Origin: Anaerolineales bacterium
GTDB lineage: Bacteria > Chloroflexota > Anaerolineae > Anaerolineales > UBA11579
Direction: 5' to 3'
Length of the DNA: 64,000 bases
Assembly (NCBI GenBank): GCA_026129305.1
Contig: JAHCII010000002.1
Location: forward strand, 1-64,000
Part shown: in pieces, positions 26,577 through 35,803 of the stretch
How positions within the stretch are numbered: position 1 is the stretch's first letter
How the letters are laid out: each line of letters begins with the position of its first letter
The notes under the pieces: model-generated
The model's input: only the letters and a program-made list of their open reading frames with translations
The model's database searches: none
Told to the model about the DNA's origin: nothing
Made by a program: the position numbers and the translations under genes

Positions 26577-29500
26577 ATGGCCATTCTGCTGACCAAAGTA
26601 CGTCCACCGCAACGGCGCAAAGATGTTTTGCGCCGTGTGCGTCTAATTGACGTGCTCCACCAGAATCTGCATCGCAAGCTGACCTTCGTCTCGGCCCCGG
26701 CAGGCTATGGGAAAACCACGCTACTGGTCGATTTTGCCTCCGATGTGGATGCATTGGTCCTCTGGTACCGCATCGCTGCTGAGGACAATGACCTGGTGCA
26801 GTTTGTGCGCCATTTGGTGGCTTCTTTTCAGCAGCAAGTCGAGGGGTTTGGCGAAGAGCTGGAAGAAAAATTGGTCTCCCTGGGCGGCCAGCCAGACGCT
26901 GGCAGCCTGGCCATCGACTTCATTAATGAAGTCGAGCAGAAGGTGCAAGACTTCTCCCTGCTGATCTTGGACGACTACCATCTGGCGGGGGAAAATCAGC
27001 ACATTGTTGACTTCATTGAGAACCTGCTGGAGAACCTGCCAGACCGCCTGCGCATCCTGATCGGCTCGCGCAGCGTCTACGGCATCCCAACCGCCAGTCT
27101 CTACATTCGTGACGAACTGGTTACCATCAGCCCGGACGAATTGCGCTTCCGGGCGGATGAGCTGCAAAAGCTGGTTTTGCAGAACCACCATGTCAAACTT
27201 AGTGATGAACAAGCCCGAGAGTTCGCCGAGCGGGCCGATGGCTGGATCGTGGCCATTCTACTGGCCCTGCGTACCATGGAAAACGGGGTCCTGCCTTCAC
27301 TCACCGGCAAGGTCGAGCACATCTACAACTACCTGGCCGAAGAAGTGGTCAATCGCCTGGCCGAAGATCTGCGCGATTTTATGTTGGCTACTTCGGTGCT
27401 GGGCGACTTCAACGAAGCCCTGTGCAACTATGTTCTAGAGATAGAAGATTCGGCCAGTTTTCTGCGTTCCCTTGAGGAGCGCAATCTGTTTGTCAGCCGC
27501 ACCGAAACCTCGGAAGGCCCCAGCTACCGCTACCATCAGTTGTTCGCTGAATTTCTGCAGGACTATTTTGAGCGCCACCACAAAGCGCGTTTCAAGAGCC
27601 TGCACCAGCGCGCTGCAGACTGGCATCACCAGCGCCGCGACTGGGAAGGGGCCATCGCCCACAAGCTGGCTTCCGGCGCACGGCCTGAAGCCGCCCGCTG
27701 GATGGATCAAGTGGCGGTGGATTTCTACACTTCGGGCCGCCAAATGCTGCTCAGCCGCTGGGTGGATGGCCTCAAGAAAGCTCCGGACCAGCGCACCCTG
27801 GCGCCGCACCTCTTGCTTTACCAGGCAAAGATCCTGGGCAACCAGGGGGCTTATGCCGCCTCCCTGAAGCTGCTGGAGATGGCCGAGCCGATCCTGGCCG
27901 AGAGTGACACGGATGCTTACGCCAATGCCATTGTTACCCGCGGCATGATCCTGCGCCTGACCGGCAAACACAAACAAGCCCTGGCTCTGGCAGAAGAGGC
28001 CCAGAGCCTGTTGGATAAGAGATCGCAGAAACCCGAGAGCCGCCAGAAATGGCTTCAGGCGGAGCGCCTCAAAGCGGTGCCGCTTTACTACCAGGGCCGG
28101 GTAGATTTGGCGGTGGCCAGTCTGGAAACTGCCGCGGCCGGTCTGCGCCAGCTGGCCATGGAAGACACGCCAAACCGCACACAGTTTGCCTACGATCTGG
28201 CTGAGTGCTTGAATGACCTGGGCCTGATCGAATTGGCCCAGGGTCGCATGCTGGAGGCGCAGAAAGCCTTCCAGGAAACACTCGATATTCATGTGGAGAT
28301 CCGCAGCAATCTGGGCGCACTAGCCTCAGCGCGCAACAACATTGGCTATCTGCATCATCAGGTGGGCGAATATGCCCTGGCCTGGCGTGAGTACCGCCTG
28401 GCCTTGGAGCATGCCCAGATCGCCGGGCAGGAGCCGGTGCAAATTTCGATCCTCAACGGGCAGGCCGAGCTGTTGTTGGATGTCGATGAACTGCAAGAAG
28501 CCAAATCCCTGTTGGACCAGGCCTTGTCACTCGACCAAGAAGAGCTGCCCGAGCTTTCCGGCACCTACCTGGCGCTTGGCCGCTTTGAGCGCAAAGAAGG
28601 GCGCTACAACGAGGCGATGAAGTGGTTGCGCAAGGCGGCCGGCGCTGGCATTGATGAAGCCGAGTATCTGGCGGAGCTGGGTTACGTCTATGCCGAAATG
28701 GGGCAAGAGCCGCTGGCCATGGCGGAATTTGACAAAGTGCTGGCAGACTGGCCCAAGACCAAGTTGCCCAAGCAGCCGCAGGTCTTGGCGGCGCTACTGG
28801 CCGCCCGCACCAGCTTCTATACCGGCAATGAGCGCGCCGCCAAAAAGTATCTACACCGGGCACTGGAAGGATCAGCGCGTCTGGGCTTTGACCAGTTCAT
28901 GGTGCCGGTCTTGCGCTTCCACCCGGAGTTCGTGCAGTTCTTGTCCAAGAACGGCGCCGCCGGCCAGGTACAAACGTTGTTGGATCGCCTGGCTCGCTTT
29001 GCCACTGGCAGAGCGGCCTTGGAGAGCAAGCCTCAGATCGAGGATATTCAACCGGCTCTGCTGGAGGTGAAAGCTTTTGGCCTGGGGGAAATTCGCCAAA
29101 ATGGCCAGGTCATCCCCGGCGCGGTGTGGCGTTCCAGCCGGGCGCGCGCCTTGTTCTTCTTTATTCTGGACAAGGGTAGCGTGCGCAAAGACGCCATCGG
29201 CCTGGAGTTCTGGCCGGACTTCAGTTCCGGCAAGATCAGCAGCAACTTCCACGCCACCCTGTGGCGCGTGCGCCAGGCCCTGGGCTCTAAAGACGCCATC
29301 ACCTTTGAAAATGAGCAGTATGCGCTGCACCCCTCATTCCAGATCTGGTACGACGTGGCGGAGTTTGAAGACTTGTTGACCCAGGCCGGCCAACCCAACC
29401 GGTCCAAGCTGGAGCGTATTGAGATGCTGCGCCGCGCCCTGGACTTGTACAGCGACCATTACTTGATTGATACCTACATGGATTGGTCAGACCGCCGCCG

Positions 29501-29789
29501 CGAAGAATTGCGCAGCCGCTATTTGGACGCCCTGCTGGAACTGGCCATCGCTGAAAAGGACAACAAGCAGTATCGTGAAGCCAAGCTCTTGTTCGAAAAG
29601 ATCCTCAAGGTCGACCCGTATCGTGACGATGTCCATCTGGCCCTGATGCACTGCATGGCCCTGGCTGGCTCCCCCTCCACCGCCATCGCTCACTTCAAAA
29701 AATATCGTGCGTTGCTGCGTGAGGAGTTGAACGCAGAACCTCTGCCAGAGCTGCACGCCTATTACCAGCAACTGTCCATCAAGGTCTGA
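26577..29789 (+). CDS. MalT-like STAND regulator with TPR array and C-terminal winged helix plus BTAD
   Basis: About 1070 residues. The N-terminal STAND ATPase opens LLTKVRPPQRRKDVLRRVRL and has the Walker A SAPAGYGKTTLL and Walker B SLLILDDYHL. A middle helical/TPR region of about 500 residues follows. After VKAFGLGEIRQNGQVIPG comes a winged helix (FFILDKGSVRKDAIGLEFWP, FHATLWRVRQAL) and a bacterial transcriptional activator (BTAD) domain to the end. It should be an ATP-dependent, ligand- or partner-sensing activator. The frame is open back to a TTG at 26481, 8 nt after TATAAT; I prefer ATG 26577 because it matches the family start. A terminator follows, then two small peptide genes, its plausible targets. 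Confidence 0.88.
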   Translation: MAILLTKVRPPQRRKDVLRRVRLIDVLHQNLHRKLTFVSAPAGYGKTTLLVDFASDVDALVLWYRIAAEDNDLVQFVRHLVASFQQQVEGFGEELEEKLVSLGGQPDAGSLAIDFINEVEQKVQDFSLLILDDYHLAGENQHIVDFIENLLENLPDRLRILIGSRSVYGIPTASLYIRDELVTISPDELRFRADELQKLVLQNHHVKLSDEQAREFAERADGWIVAILLALRTMENGVLPSLTGKVEHIYNYLAEEVVNRLAEDLRDFMLATSVLGDFNEALCNYVLEIEDSASFLRSLEERNLFVSRTETSEGPSYRYHQLFAEFLQDYFERHHKARFKSLHQRAADWHHQRRDWEGAIAHKLASGARPEAARWMDQVAVDFYTSGRQMLLSRWVDGLKKAPDQRTLAPHLLLYQAKILGNQGAYAASLKLLEMAEPILAESDTDAYANAIVTRGMILRLTGKHKQALALAEEAQSLLDKRSQKPESRQKWLQAERLKAVPLYYQGRVDLAVASLETAAAGLRQLAMEDTPNRTQFAYDLAECLNDLGLIELAQGRMLEAQKAFQETLDIHVEIRSNLGALASARNNIGYLHHQVGEYALAWREYRLALEHAQIAGQEPVQISILNGQAELLLDVDELQEAKSLLDQALSLDQEELPELSGTYLALGRFERKEGRYNEAMKWLRKAAGAGIDEAEYLAELGYVYAEMGQEPLAMAEFDKVLADWPKTKLPKQPQVLAALLAARTSFYTGNERAAKKYLHRALEGSARLGFDQFMVPVLRFHPEFVQFLSKNGAAGQVQTLLDRLARFATGRAALESKPQIEDIQPALLEVKAFGLGEIRQNGQVIPGAVWRSSRARALFFFILDKGSVRKDAIGLEFWPDFSSGKISSNFHATLWRVRQALGSKDAITFENEQYALHPSFQIWYDVAEFEDLLTQAGQPNRSKLERIEMLRRALDLYSDHYLIDTYMDWSDRRREELRSRYLDALLELAIAEKDNKQYREAKLLFEKILKVDPYRDDVHLALMHCMALAGSPSTAIAHFKKYRALLREELNAEPLPELHAYYQQLSIKV

Positions 29790-29805
29790 GACAGTTGCAT
29801 CCTCG

Positions 29806-29836
29806 ACAAAAAAACCGCCCCTGGCGGTTTTTTTGT
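29806..29836 (+). terminator. Intrinsic terminator after the STAND regulator
   Basis: The 14-bp stem ACAAAAAAACCGCC / GGCGGTTTTTTTGT with loop CCT lies 17 nt after the stop. It separates the regulator from the peptide genes, which must therefore have their own promoter. Confidence 0.9.
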
Positions 29837-29930
29837 TGTATATGGCATGAAACCTGCTCATACCTACGTTCATAGGGCATCTTCTATCATCCGGCATATC
29901 AAAAACACAACAAACTTCGGAGGAAGACAA

Positions 29931-30122
29931 ATGACTAACATTCACATGAACCAACCGCGTGGTGGCGGTATCGGCACCGGCCCCTTGTTCAACCAGCCGC
30001 GTGGCGGTGGCATTGGCACTGGCCCCTTGTTCAACCAGCCGCGTGGCGGTGGCATTGGTACTGGCCCGCTGTTCAATCAGCCCCGCGGTGGCGGCATTGG
30101 CACCGGCCCCAGCGCCCACTAA
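29931..30122 (+). CDS. 63-residue peptide with four tandem NQPRGGGIGTGPLF repeats
   Basis: It starts MTNIHM and then consists of three full 14-residue units NQPRGGGIGTGPLF and a fourth that ends NQPRGGGIGTGPSAH. GGAGG lies 7 nt before the ATG, a much better site than the in-frame start 84 nt upstream. There is no signal peptide, Cys or membrane helix. The product is very rich in Gly and has one Arg per unit, so trypsin-like or Pro/Arg-directed cleavage would release identical peptides. I know no family for it. A multi-copy propeptide, RiPP precursor or nucleic-acid-binding glycine-rich peptide are possible. An NHLP-like gene follows 39 nt later on the same strand. Confidence 0.75.
   Translation: MTNIHMNQPRGGGIGTGPLFNQPRGGGIGTGPLFNQPRGGGIGTGPLFNQPRGGGIGTGPSAH
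29949..30110 (+). repeat. 42-bp tandem repeats inside the peptide gene
   Basis: Units lie at 29949-29990, 29991-30032, 30033-30074 and a 36-nt partial at 30075-30110. Differences between units are mostly at third codon positions (for example GGTGGCGGTATC versus GGCGGTGGCATT). This suggests selection to keep the peptide unit after duplication. Confidence 0.9.
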
Positions 30123-30161
30123 TTTGCATTTCTCATAGTCAAGAAAGCGTACGAGGAAATT

Positions 30162-30377
30162 ATGTCCAAGCTAAAATTGAACGCAATCGCTACCCAGGCC
30201 TTGTTGGACAACGAATTCAAAGCAGCCCTGCTGAACGGCGAAGTCAAGGATCACCTGCGTGCTTTCGAGTTGAATGAAGAAGAAGTGGCGGCTGTGATGT
30301 CCATTCAAGCGATGGATCTGGACCAGTTTATCCGTCATCTCAGCGGTTTGATCCAGCCCAATGTGGTAGCCGCCTAA
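30162..30377 (+). CDS. 71-residue NHLP/Nif11-like small protein
   Basis: The protein reads SKLKLNAIATQALLDNEF, then KAALLNGEVKDHLRAFELNE, then EEVAAVMSIQAMDLDQFIRH and a short tail. The pattern A-x2-ALLDNEFKAALL, a break, and L-x-AFELNEEE is like the leader parts of NHLP/Nif11-related precursors (Os1348 or Franean1_4349 type). Those often have only a short, poorly conserved core. The core here (SGLIQPNVVAA) has no Cys, Ser or Thr-rich segment for lanthipeptide or thiazole chemistry. GAGG lies before the ATG. It may be a RiPP-like precursor or a small regulatory partner of the flanking sensors. No modifying enzyme is in this window. Confidence 0.65.
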   Translation: MSKLKLNAIATQALLDNEFKAALLNGEVKDHLRAFELNEEEVAAVMSIQAMDLDQFIRHLSGLIQPNVVAA

Positions 30378-30425
30378 TTTTGTTTTTAGGACTCATACTT
30401 GGCCTTTACGGCCCATAAGACCTTA

Positions 30426-30464
30426 GAGCGAGGGTAAGGTTCTCACCCCTCGCTCGTGGTTTTT
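30426..30464 (+). terminator. Probable terminator after the peptide genes
   Basis: GAGCGAGGG (30426-30434) pairs with CCCTCGCTC (30447-30455) across a 12-nt loop and is followed by GTGGTTTTT. It ends the two-peptide transcript 35 nt before the next gene. Confidence 0.65.
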
Positions 30465-30498
30465 AAAAGGACCAGTGGTTCCTGGCAAGTAGAGAGCG

Positions 30499-33400
30499 AT
30501 GATGGCCACGCTAACCCGAATAAAGCTGCCTGTGGTTGACGCGAACAGCATGAAATTACGCCCCACTGACCCACTTCGCGAAGACTCTGCTTCGAACGTT
30601 GAATTGCAGTATGTCGAAGAATTGGCTGCTCTGGCTATCGCCGGAGCGGGCATCGCCTCCAACCTGGAAGTCGACAAAGTTCTACAGATCATCGCCCAAC
30701 AGCTGACCCGCTTAATTGATGTGCCCGTTTGCCTGTTCTCAGAATGGCACCCCAATCCGCAGGCTTTGCAGGTCAAACTGCGTTACACCAACCCCGGCAT
30801 CCCCGTGTCTGACCAGCAGGGGACCCACTATATGCTAGCCGACAAGCTGGGCATCCCTGTCTCAGAGCAGCGCGGCGCCATCCAAAAGAGCCAGGCAAAC
30901 ATGGGCTTATCTCGCAAGGAAAAACAAGCGCTGAAAAGAGCGGGCGTGCATGCTTTGCTGCTGCTGCCCCTGGTGGCGCAGAACCGCCTGGTGGGCGTGG
31001 TCGAGCTGCACGAGACCCGCCAGCCACGCCAGTTTAGCGACCGGGAGATCTACCTGGCGCAGACCCTCTGCCACCAGGCTGCAGTGGCGGTAGAGAACGC
31101 CCATCTTTTTGAAGCCACCAACCGCCAGCTGCAGGAACTCAGCATCCTCTACCAGGTATCCACGGCGGCCACTGAAGCCACCGATGAAGACCAGCTTATT
31201 GTCCGTGCCACAGACCTGATTCGGGATAGTTTGTATCCCGACAATTTTGGCGTGATCATGCTAGACCAGACCGAAAACCGTTTGCAGATCCATCCCTCCT
31301 ACCAGAGTGAAGACGCCATCCACCAGAATGTGATTGAGTTGGGCCAGGGCGTCACTGGCCAGGTAGCTAAAACCGGCAAAGCGCAGCGCGTGGCTGACGT
31401 ACGTAAACTGAAGAATTATTTGGGGTATGACACCCAGACCCTGTCTGAATTGTGTGTGCCCATGAAGATTGGCGACCGCGTGATCGGGGTGATCAACGCC
31501 GAGAGTCAAAACGCCGATCACTTTAGCGAAAAGGATGAGCGCATTTTGCTGACCTTTGCCGGCCAACTGGCCGGCGGCATTGAGCGGCTGCGCACCGCCG
31601 CCGCCGAAGAGCGCCGCGCCCGCCAGCTCAGCGTGCTCAACAAGCTTACCGGCGAAATGAGCGGCGTGCTGGACACCGACAAGCTGTTCCAGATCGTTGT
31701 TGAGCGCTTGAACAAAGATATGCAGTACACCTCCACCGACATTGCCTTGGTGGATGAGACCAGCCACGAATACAGAGTGGTTCAAGCCGCCGGCAGCTTC
31801 ACGCCACTGATGAAGGCCCAGGGTGGTTACCGCCAGCCTTTTGGGGTCGGCCTGTTGGACGAAGCAGCGGCTACCGGCAGGCCTGTTGTGGTCAACAATG
31901 TCCACCAGCGAGCAGGTTACCTGCTGGTGGAAGGACATGAAGCGATTCAGTCCGAGCTGGTCATCCCTATCAAGATCTACAAACGCGTGGTTGCCTTGCT
32001 GAATGTCGAAAGCGACCAACCCAACGCTTTCGACTCATATGAAGTGGACGCCCTGACCACACTGTGCGAGCAGATCTCGGTGGCCTTGGAGGGCATTGAT
32101 CTCTTCGATTCCACAAGACGACAGCTGCAAGAACTGACTGTGCTGCACTCGATTAGCCAGGCGGCGCTAAATGCCAAAAGTGAAGATGAGCTGCTCGAAC
32201 GCGCCACGGAAGTGATAGGCGACAGCGTTTACCCTGACCAGTTTGGGTTCCTAATGTTGGAACCCAACGGCGAACATCTAACTGTCAACCGCAGCTATCG
32301 TGGTATTTCAGACGAGGTCAAACGCCGCCGGGTGCACCTGTCGCAGGGCGTGGTTGGCAAGGTCGCCAGCAGCGGCACCTCTTGGCGCGTTCCAGACGTG
32401 CGCAAAGAGCCCAACTACCTGAATGTCAGCAGCAGTATGCGCTCTGAATTGTGCGTGCCGCTGCTGAACAACAGCCAGCGCGTTATCGGCGTGATCAATG
32501 CCGAGAGCGCCCAGCTGGATGCTTTCAGCGACCGTGATCTGCGCCTGATGGAGACGATTGCCAACCAGTTGGCCAATGCCATCGAGAAACTGCGCCTGTT
32601 CGGCTCTGAGCGCGCTCAGCGCCAACAGGCGGAAACCCTGCGTGAGGTGGCCGCCATCCTTAACAGCGAGACCGACCGGGCCAAGGTCTTGAACCTAATC
32701 CTCGAGCAGCTCAACCAGGTCGTGCCCTTTGAGAGCGCCTCCATCCAGATCAGAGAAAACGGGCATCTCAAGTTGCAGGCTTTGGCCGGCGCCTTGGATG
32801 AGAGCTTGCTTGGCATGGAAATTCCCCTGGAAGAAAATCGGCTGATGCATCCGATCATCTTCGACCACGAAACCATCCTGCATGGCAACGTCCACCAGCA
32901 GCCGGAGTGGATCGTCATGCCAGGCATCGAAAACATCGTGTCGTGGATCGGCGCGCCGCTGGTGGCGCGCGGGCGCTGCATTGGTATGTTGACGGTGGAT
33001 GGCTACCAGGAAAATCAGTTTACCCATAAGGACGCCCAACTGGTCTCCGTTTTTGCGGCTCACGCCGCCATTGCCCTGGAGAACGCGCGCCTCTTTGAAG
33101 ACGCCCAGGAAGCTTATGTCCAGACGGTGACTGCCCTGGCCAGCGCCATTGACGTGCGCGACAGCTACACCAGTGGACACAGCCGCCGGTTGGCTGACCT
33201 GGCTGTGCTGACCGGCCAGGAGCTGGGCTGCACATCGGACGAACAACTTGACATTCTCTGGGCTGGCTTGCTGCACGACATTGGCAAGATTGGCGTGCCG
33301 GATGAGATTTTGCGCAAGCCTGGCGACCTGACCCCGGATGAGGCGGCTATCATGCGCCGCCACCCTGAGATCGGCGCCCATATTGTGGAAGGGGTCAAAT

Positions 33401-33672
33401 ACCTTGAAGGCGTCGCCCCCATCATTCGCGCCCATCAGGAGCGCTACGATGGTCGCGGTTACCCCGACGAGCTCAAGGGCGAGCAGATCCCGCGCATTGC
33501 GCGCATCATCAGCGTGGCTGATGCTTATGTCGCCATGACCGATGACCGTGTCTATCGCAAGTCAATGGGGCATCAAGAAGCGATTGCCGAACTCCTGGCG
33601 CACAGTGGCACGCAGTTCGACCCGCAAGTGGTGCAGGCCTTTTTGAAGGTCATGCAAGCCCAGGCTGTTTAG
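30499..33672 (+). CDS. Multi-GAF sensor with C-terminal HD-GYP phosphodiesterase domain
   Basis: A soluble protein of 1057 residues. Five GAF-type repeats occupy about 45-865; recurring marks are LCVPMKIGDRVIGVINAESQ, LCVPLLNNSQRVIGVINAES and LANAIEKLRLF. A canonical HD-GYP domain follows with HDIGKIGVPDEIL, AIMRRHPEIGAHIV, and RAHQERYDGRGYPDEL as the HxxxxxDGxGYP signature. Such domains hydrolyse c-di-GMP. No transmembrane helices are seen, so it senses cytoplasmic or diffusible signals. It follows the peptide genes on the same strand and would oppose the GGDEF cyclase at 5.4 kb. Confidence 0.92.
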   Translation: MMATLTRIKLPVVDANSMKLRPTDPLREDSASNVELQYVEELAALAIAGAGIASNLEVDKVLQIIAQQLTRLIDVPVCLFSEWHPNPQALQVKLRYTNPGIPVSDQQGTHYMLADKLGIPVSEQRGAIQKSQANMGLSRKEKQALKRAGVHALLLLPLVAQNRLVGVVELHETRQPRQFSDREIYLAQTLCHQAAVAVENAHLFEATNRQLQELSILYQVSTAATEATDEDQLIVRATDLIRDSLYPDNFGVIMLDQTENRLQIHPSYQSEDAIHQNVIELGQGVTGQVAKTGKAQRVADVRKLKNYLGYDTQTLSELCVPMKIGDRVIGVINAESQNADHFSEKDERILLTFAGQLAGGIERLRTAAAEERRARQLSVLNKLTGEMSGVLDTDKLFQIVVERLNKDMQYTSTDIALVDETSHEYRVVQAAGSFTPLMKAQGGYRQPFGVGLLDEAAATGRPVVVNNVHQRAGYLLVEGHEAIQSELVIPIKIYKRVVALLNVESDQPNAFDSYEVDALTTLCEQISVALEGIDLFDSTRRQLQELTVLHSISQAALNAKSEDELLERATEVIGDSVYPDQFGFLMLEPNGEHLTVNRSYRGISDEVKRRRVHLSQGVVGKVASSGTSWRVPDVRKEPNYLNVSSSMRSELCVPLLNNSQRVIGVINAESAQLDAFSDRDLRLMETIANQLANAIEKLRLFGSERAQRQQAETLREVAAILNSETDRAKVLNLILEQLNQVVPFESASIQIRENGHLKLQALAGALDESLLGMEIPLEENRLMHPIIFDHETILHGNVHQQPEWIVMPGIENIVSWIGAPLVARGRCIGMLTVDGYQENQFTHKDAQLVSVFAAHAAIALENARLFEDAQEAYVQTVTALASAIDVRDSYTSGHSRRLADLAVLTGQELGCTSDEQLDILWAGLLHDIGKIGVPDEILRKPGDLTPDEAAIMRRHPEIGAHIVEGVKYLEGVAPIIRAHQERYDGRGYPDELKGEQIPRIARIISVADAYVAMTDDRVYRKSMGHQEAIAELLAHSGTQFDPQVVQAFLKVMQAQAV

Positions 33673-34679
33673 ACGATCAGCATTGCATCACCAAAAGAAT
33701 AGAAGCGATATTCCTGGGCGATGGCCTCCTGATAGGTCTGCAGGATCAGCTCGCGCCCGACAAAGGCGCTGACCAGCATCAGCAGGGTGGAACGCGGCAG
33801 GTGGAAATTGGTCAGCATCGCATCCACCATTTGGAATTCGTACCCCGGCCGAATGAACAGATCGCTGCGACCCTGGTAGGCCGCCAGGCGGCCGCCCTGG
33901 GCCGCCGTCTCCAGCGTGCGCACGGAAGTGGTGCCCACCGCCACCACGCGGCCGCCGGCTTGCTTGGCCGCTGTGATCTGCGCAGCGGTTTCAGCGCTCA
34001 GCTGGCACCACTCTGTGTGGATCACATGCTCTTCGGCGTTCTCTTCGGTCACCGGCGCAAACGTGTCCAGCCCCACATGCAGCAGCACGCTGGCCGTGCT
34101 CACGCCTTTGGCGCGCAGCGCATCCAGCAGTTCGGGCGTGAAGTGCAGGCCAGCTGTGGGCGCCGCCGCGGAGCCGGGTTCCTGTGCATACACAGTTTGG
34201 TAGCGGGCTGGGTCGGCCAGCGGGGCATGAATATAAGGCGGCAGCGGCATCACGCCCAGATCGGGCAGGTCGGCGTCCAGCGGCTGGCTGAAGGCCACCA
34301 AGCGCTGCGCCCCGCCCAGGTCTTGTTCGACGGTCGCCACAATGCGGTTGGGCAGCTGGAGCTGCTTGCCGGGGCCGAGTCCCTTGCCGCCCACCAGGGC
34401 TTTCCAGTGCAGCTCGTCCACGCGCTCCAGCAGCAGCAGCTCGGCCTTCCCGCCGCCGGGCAGTTTATGGGCCGCGATGCGGGCCGGCACCACCCGGCTG
34501 CGGTTCATTACCAGCAGGTCGCCGGGTTTCAGGAAATCTAGCAAATACGAAAAAGTGGTGTGCGTGCGCTGGCCGCTGGCGCGCTGCAGCACCAGCAGGC
34601 GCGACGCGTCGCGCGGCTCGGCGGGGTGCTGGGCGATCCGCTCTGGCGGCAAGATATAGTCGAAATCTGCGGTTTTCAA
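33669..34679 (-). CDS. queA: S-adenosylmethionine:tRNA ribosyltransferase-isomerase
   Basis: 336 residues with FDYILPPERIAQHPAEPRDA, FLKPGDLLVMNRSRVVPARI, the TAGLHFTPELLDAL signature, HVGLDTFAPVTEENAEEH and NFHLPRSTLLMLVSAF, all diagnostic for QueA. It moves the ribosyl part of SAM to preQ1 in tRNA to make epoxyqueuosine. It follows ruvB by 2 nt and its stop overlaps the convergent HD-GYP gene by 4 nt. The partner tgt is at 54 kb in this window, so queuosine genes are split. Confidence 0.95.
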   Translation of the reverse strand: MKTADFDYILPPERIAQHPAEPRDASRLLVLQRASGQRTHTTFSYLLDFLKPGDLLVMNRSRVVPARIAAHKLPGGGKAELLLLERVDELHWKALVGGKGLGPGKQLQLPNRIVATVEQDLGGAQRLVAFSQPLDADLPDLGVMPLPPYIHAPLADPARYQTVYAQEPGSAAAPTAGLHFTPELLDALRAKGVSTASVLLHVGLDTFAPVTEENAEEHVIHTEWCQLSAETAAQITAAKQAGGRVVAVGTTSVRTLETAAQGGRLAAYQGRSDLFIRPGYEFQMVDAMLTNFHLPRSTLLMLVSAFVGRELILQTYQEAIAQEYRFYSFGDAMLIV

Positions 34680-34681
34680 GC

Positions 34682-35710
34682 TCAGAACAGGGTGGGGGCG
34701 TTGTCTGTGCCCGTGTAGGGCAGGCCCAAGTGTTCATAGGCCCGCCGAGTGGCCATACGGCCCTGGGCCCGGCGCTCAATAAAGCCCAGCTGCATCAAGT
34801 AGGGCTCCACCACATCCATGATCGTGTCCGGCTCTTCGCTGATCGAGGCGGCGATGGTGTTCAGCCCCACCGGGCCGCCGCCAAATTTTTGGATGATGGT
34901 ACTCAGCACGCGGCGGTCCATATCGTCCAGCCCGAGCGCATCGACTTCCAGCAGGTCCAGCGCCGCATGCGCCACCTCTGCCGTGATGGCGCCGTCGGCG
35001 CGCACCTCGGCGAAGTCGCGCACCCGGCGCAGCATGCGCAGCGCCACCCGCGGCGTGCCGCGCGACCGCCCAGCCAGCAGCGCCAACCCGGTTTCGTCAG
35101 CTGGGCTGCCCAGCTGGGTGGCGGCGCGCTGCAAGATGGCCTGGATGGCGCCCGGCTCGTAGTAGTCCAAACGGAAAGTGGCGCCAAAGCGAGCGCGCAG
35201 CGGGGCGGTCAGCAGGGCCAGGCGCGTGGTGGCCCCGATCACCGTGAAGCGCGGCAGCTTGAGCCGGATGGCGCGCGCCGCCGGCCCCTTGCCGATCACG
35301 ATGTCCAGCGAGAAATCTTCCATCGCCGGGTAAAGCACTTCTTCCACGGCTTTGCCCAGGCGGTGAATCTCATCCACGAAGAGCACATCGCCCGAATTCA
35401 TATTGCTGAGGATGGCGGCCAGGTCGCCCTGGCGTTCGATGGCCGGGCCGGAAGTGACTTTGATGTTGACGCCCATTTCATTGGCCAGAATGTGGGCCAG
35501 CGTGGTTTTGCCCAGACCGGGTGGGCCGTAAAAAAGCACATGGTCCAGCGCTTCTTTGCGCTGTTTGGCGGCGGCCAGCAAGATGCTCAAATTCTCGCGC
35601 ACCTTGTCCTGGCCGATCAGCTCGCTGAGGGCGCGCGGCCTGAGGGCCGGTTCCAGTTTGTCATCGCTGCGCGGTTGGGGGTCCACCAGGCGGGGTTGGC
35701 CAGGGTTCAT
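34682..35710 (-). CDS. ruvB: Holliday junction helicase RuvB
   Basis: An AAA+ motor of 342 residues with [20 protein letters not shown], Walker [16 protein letters not shown], Walker [12 protein letters not shown], sensor 1 [18 protein letters not shown] and the C-terminal winged helix ([20 protein letters not shown]). It drives branch migration with RuvA, which is not adjacent. The start MNPGQPRL at 35710 is preceded by TATAAT 7 nt upstream, so a leaderless mRNA is likely. The longer open frame is not family-like. Confidence 0.95.
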   Translation of the reverse strand: MNPGQPRLVDPQPRSDDKLEPALRPRALSELIGQDKVRENLSILLAAAKQRKEALDHVLFYGPPGLGKTTLAHILANEMGVNIKVTSGPAIERQGDLAAILSNMNSGDVLFVDEIHRLGKAVEEVLYPAMEDFSLDIVIGKGPAARAIRLKLPRFTVIGATTRLALLTAPLRARFGATFRLDYYEPGAIQAILQRAATQLGSPADETGLALLAGRSRGTPRVALRMLRRVRDFAEVRADGAITAEVAHAALDLLEVDALGLDDMDRRVLSTIIQKFGGGPVGLNTIAASISEEPDTIMDVVEPYLMQLGFIERRAQGRMATRRAYEHLGLPYTGTDNAPTLF

Positions 35711-35717
35711 CGCAAAG

Positions 35718-35723
35718 ATTATA
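35718..35723 (-). promoter_or_regulatory. -10 box (TATAAT) of ruvB
   Basis: A perfect TATAAT on the minus strand ends 7 nt before the ruvB ATG. A divergent TATAAT at 35774-35779 serves upp, which has a normal leader with GAGG before its ATG. Confidence 0.6.
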
Positions 35724-35803
35724 CATGAGCGGGTCTGGCCCGGGTTTTTGCGGCCCAGCCGGCCAAGTCCACATATAATCCTGCCAACTGAGGTACCCAC
35801 ATT

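Noticed and set aside
29847-29930. Extended N-terminus for the repeat peptide
   Set aside because: It crosses a region with no SD at 29847, while GGAGG is ideally placed for ATG 29931.
29931-30110. CRISPR array, because of regularly spaced repeats
   Set aside because: Units are directly adjacent without spacers, are in frame, and encode a conserved peptide.
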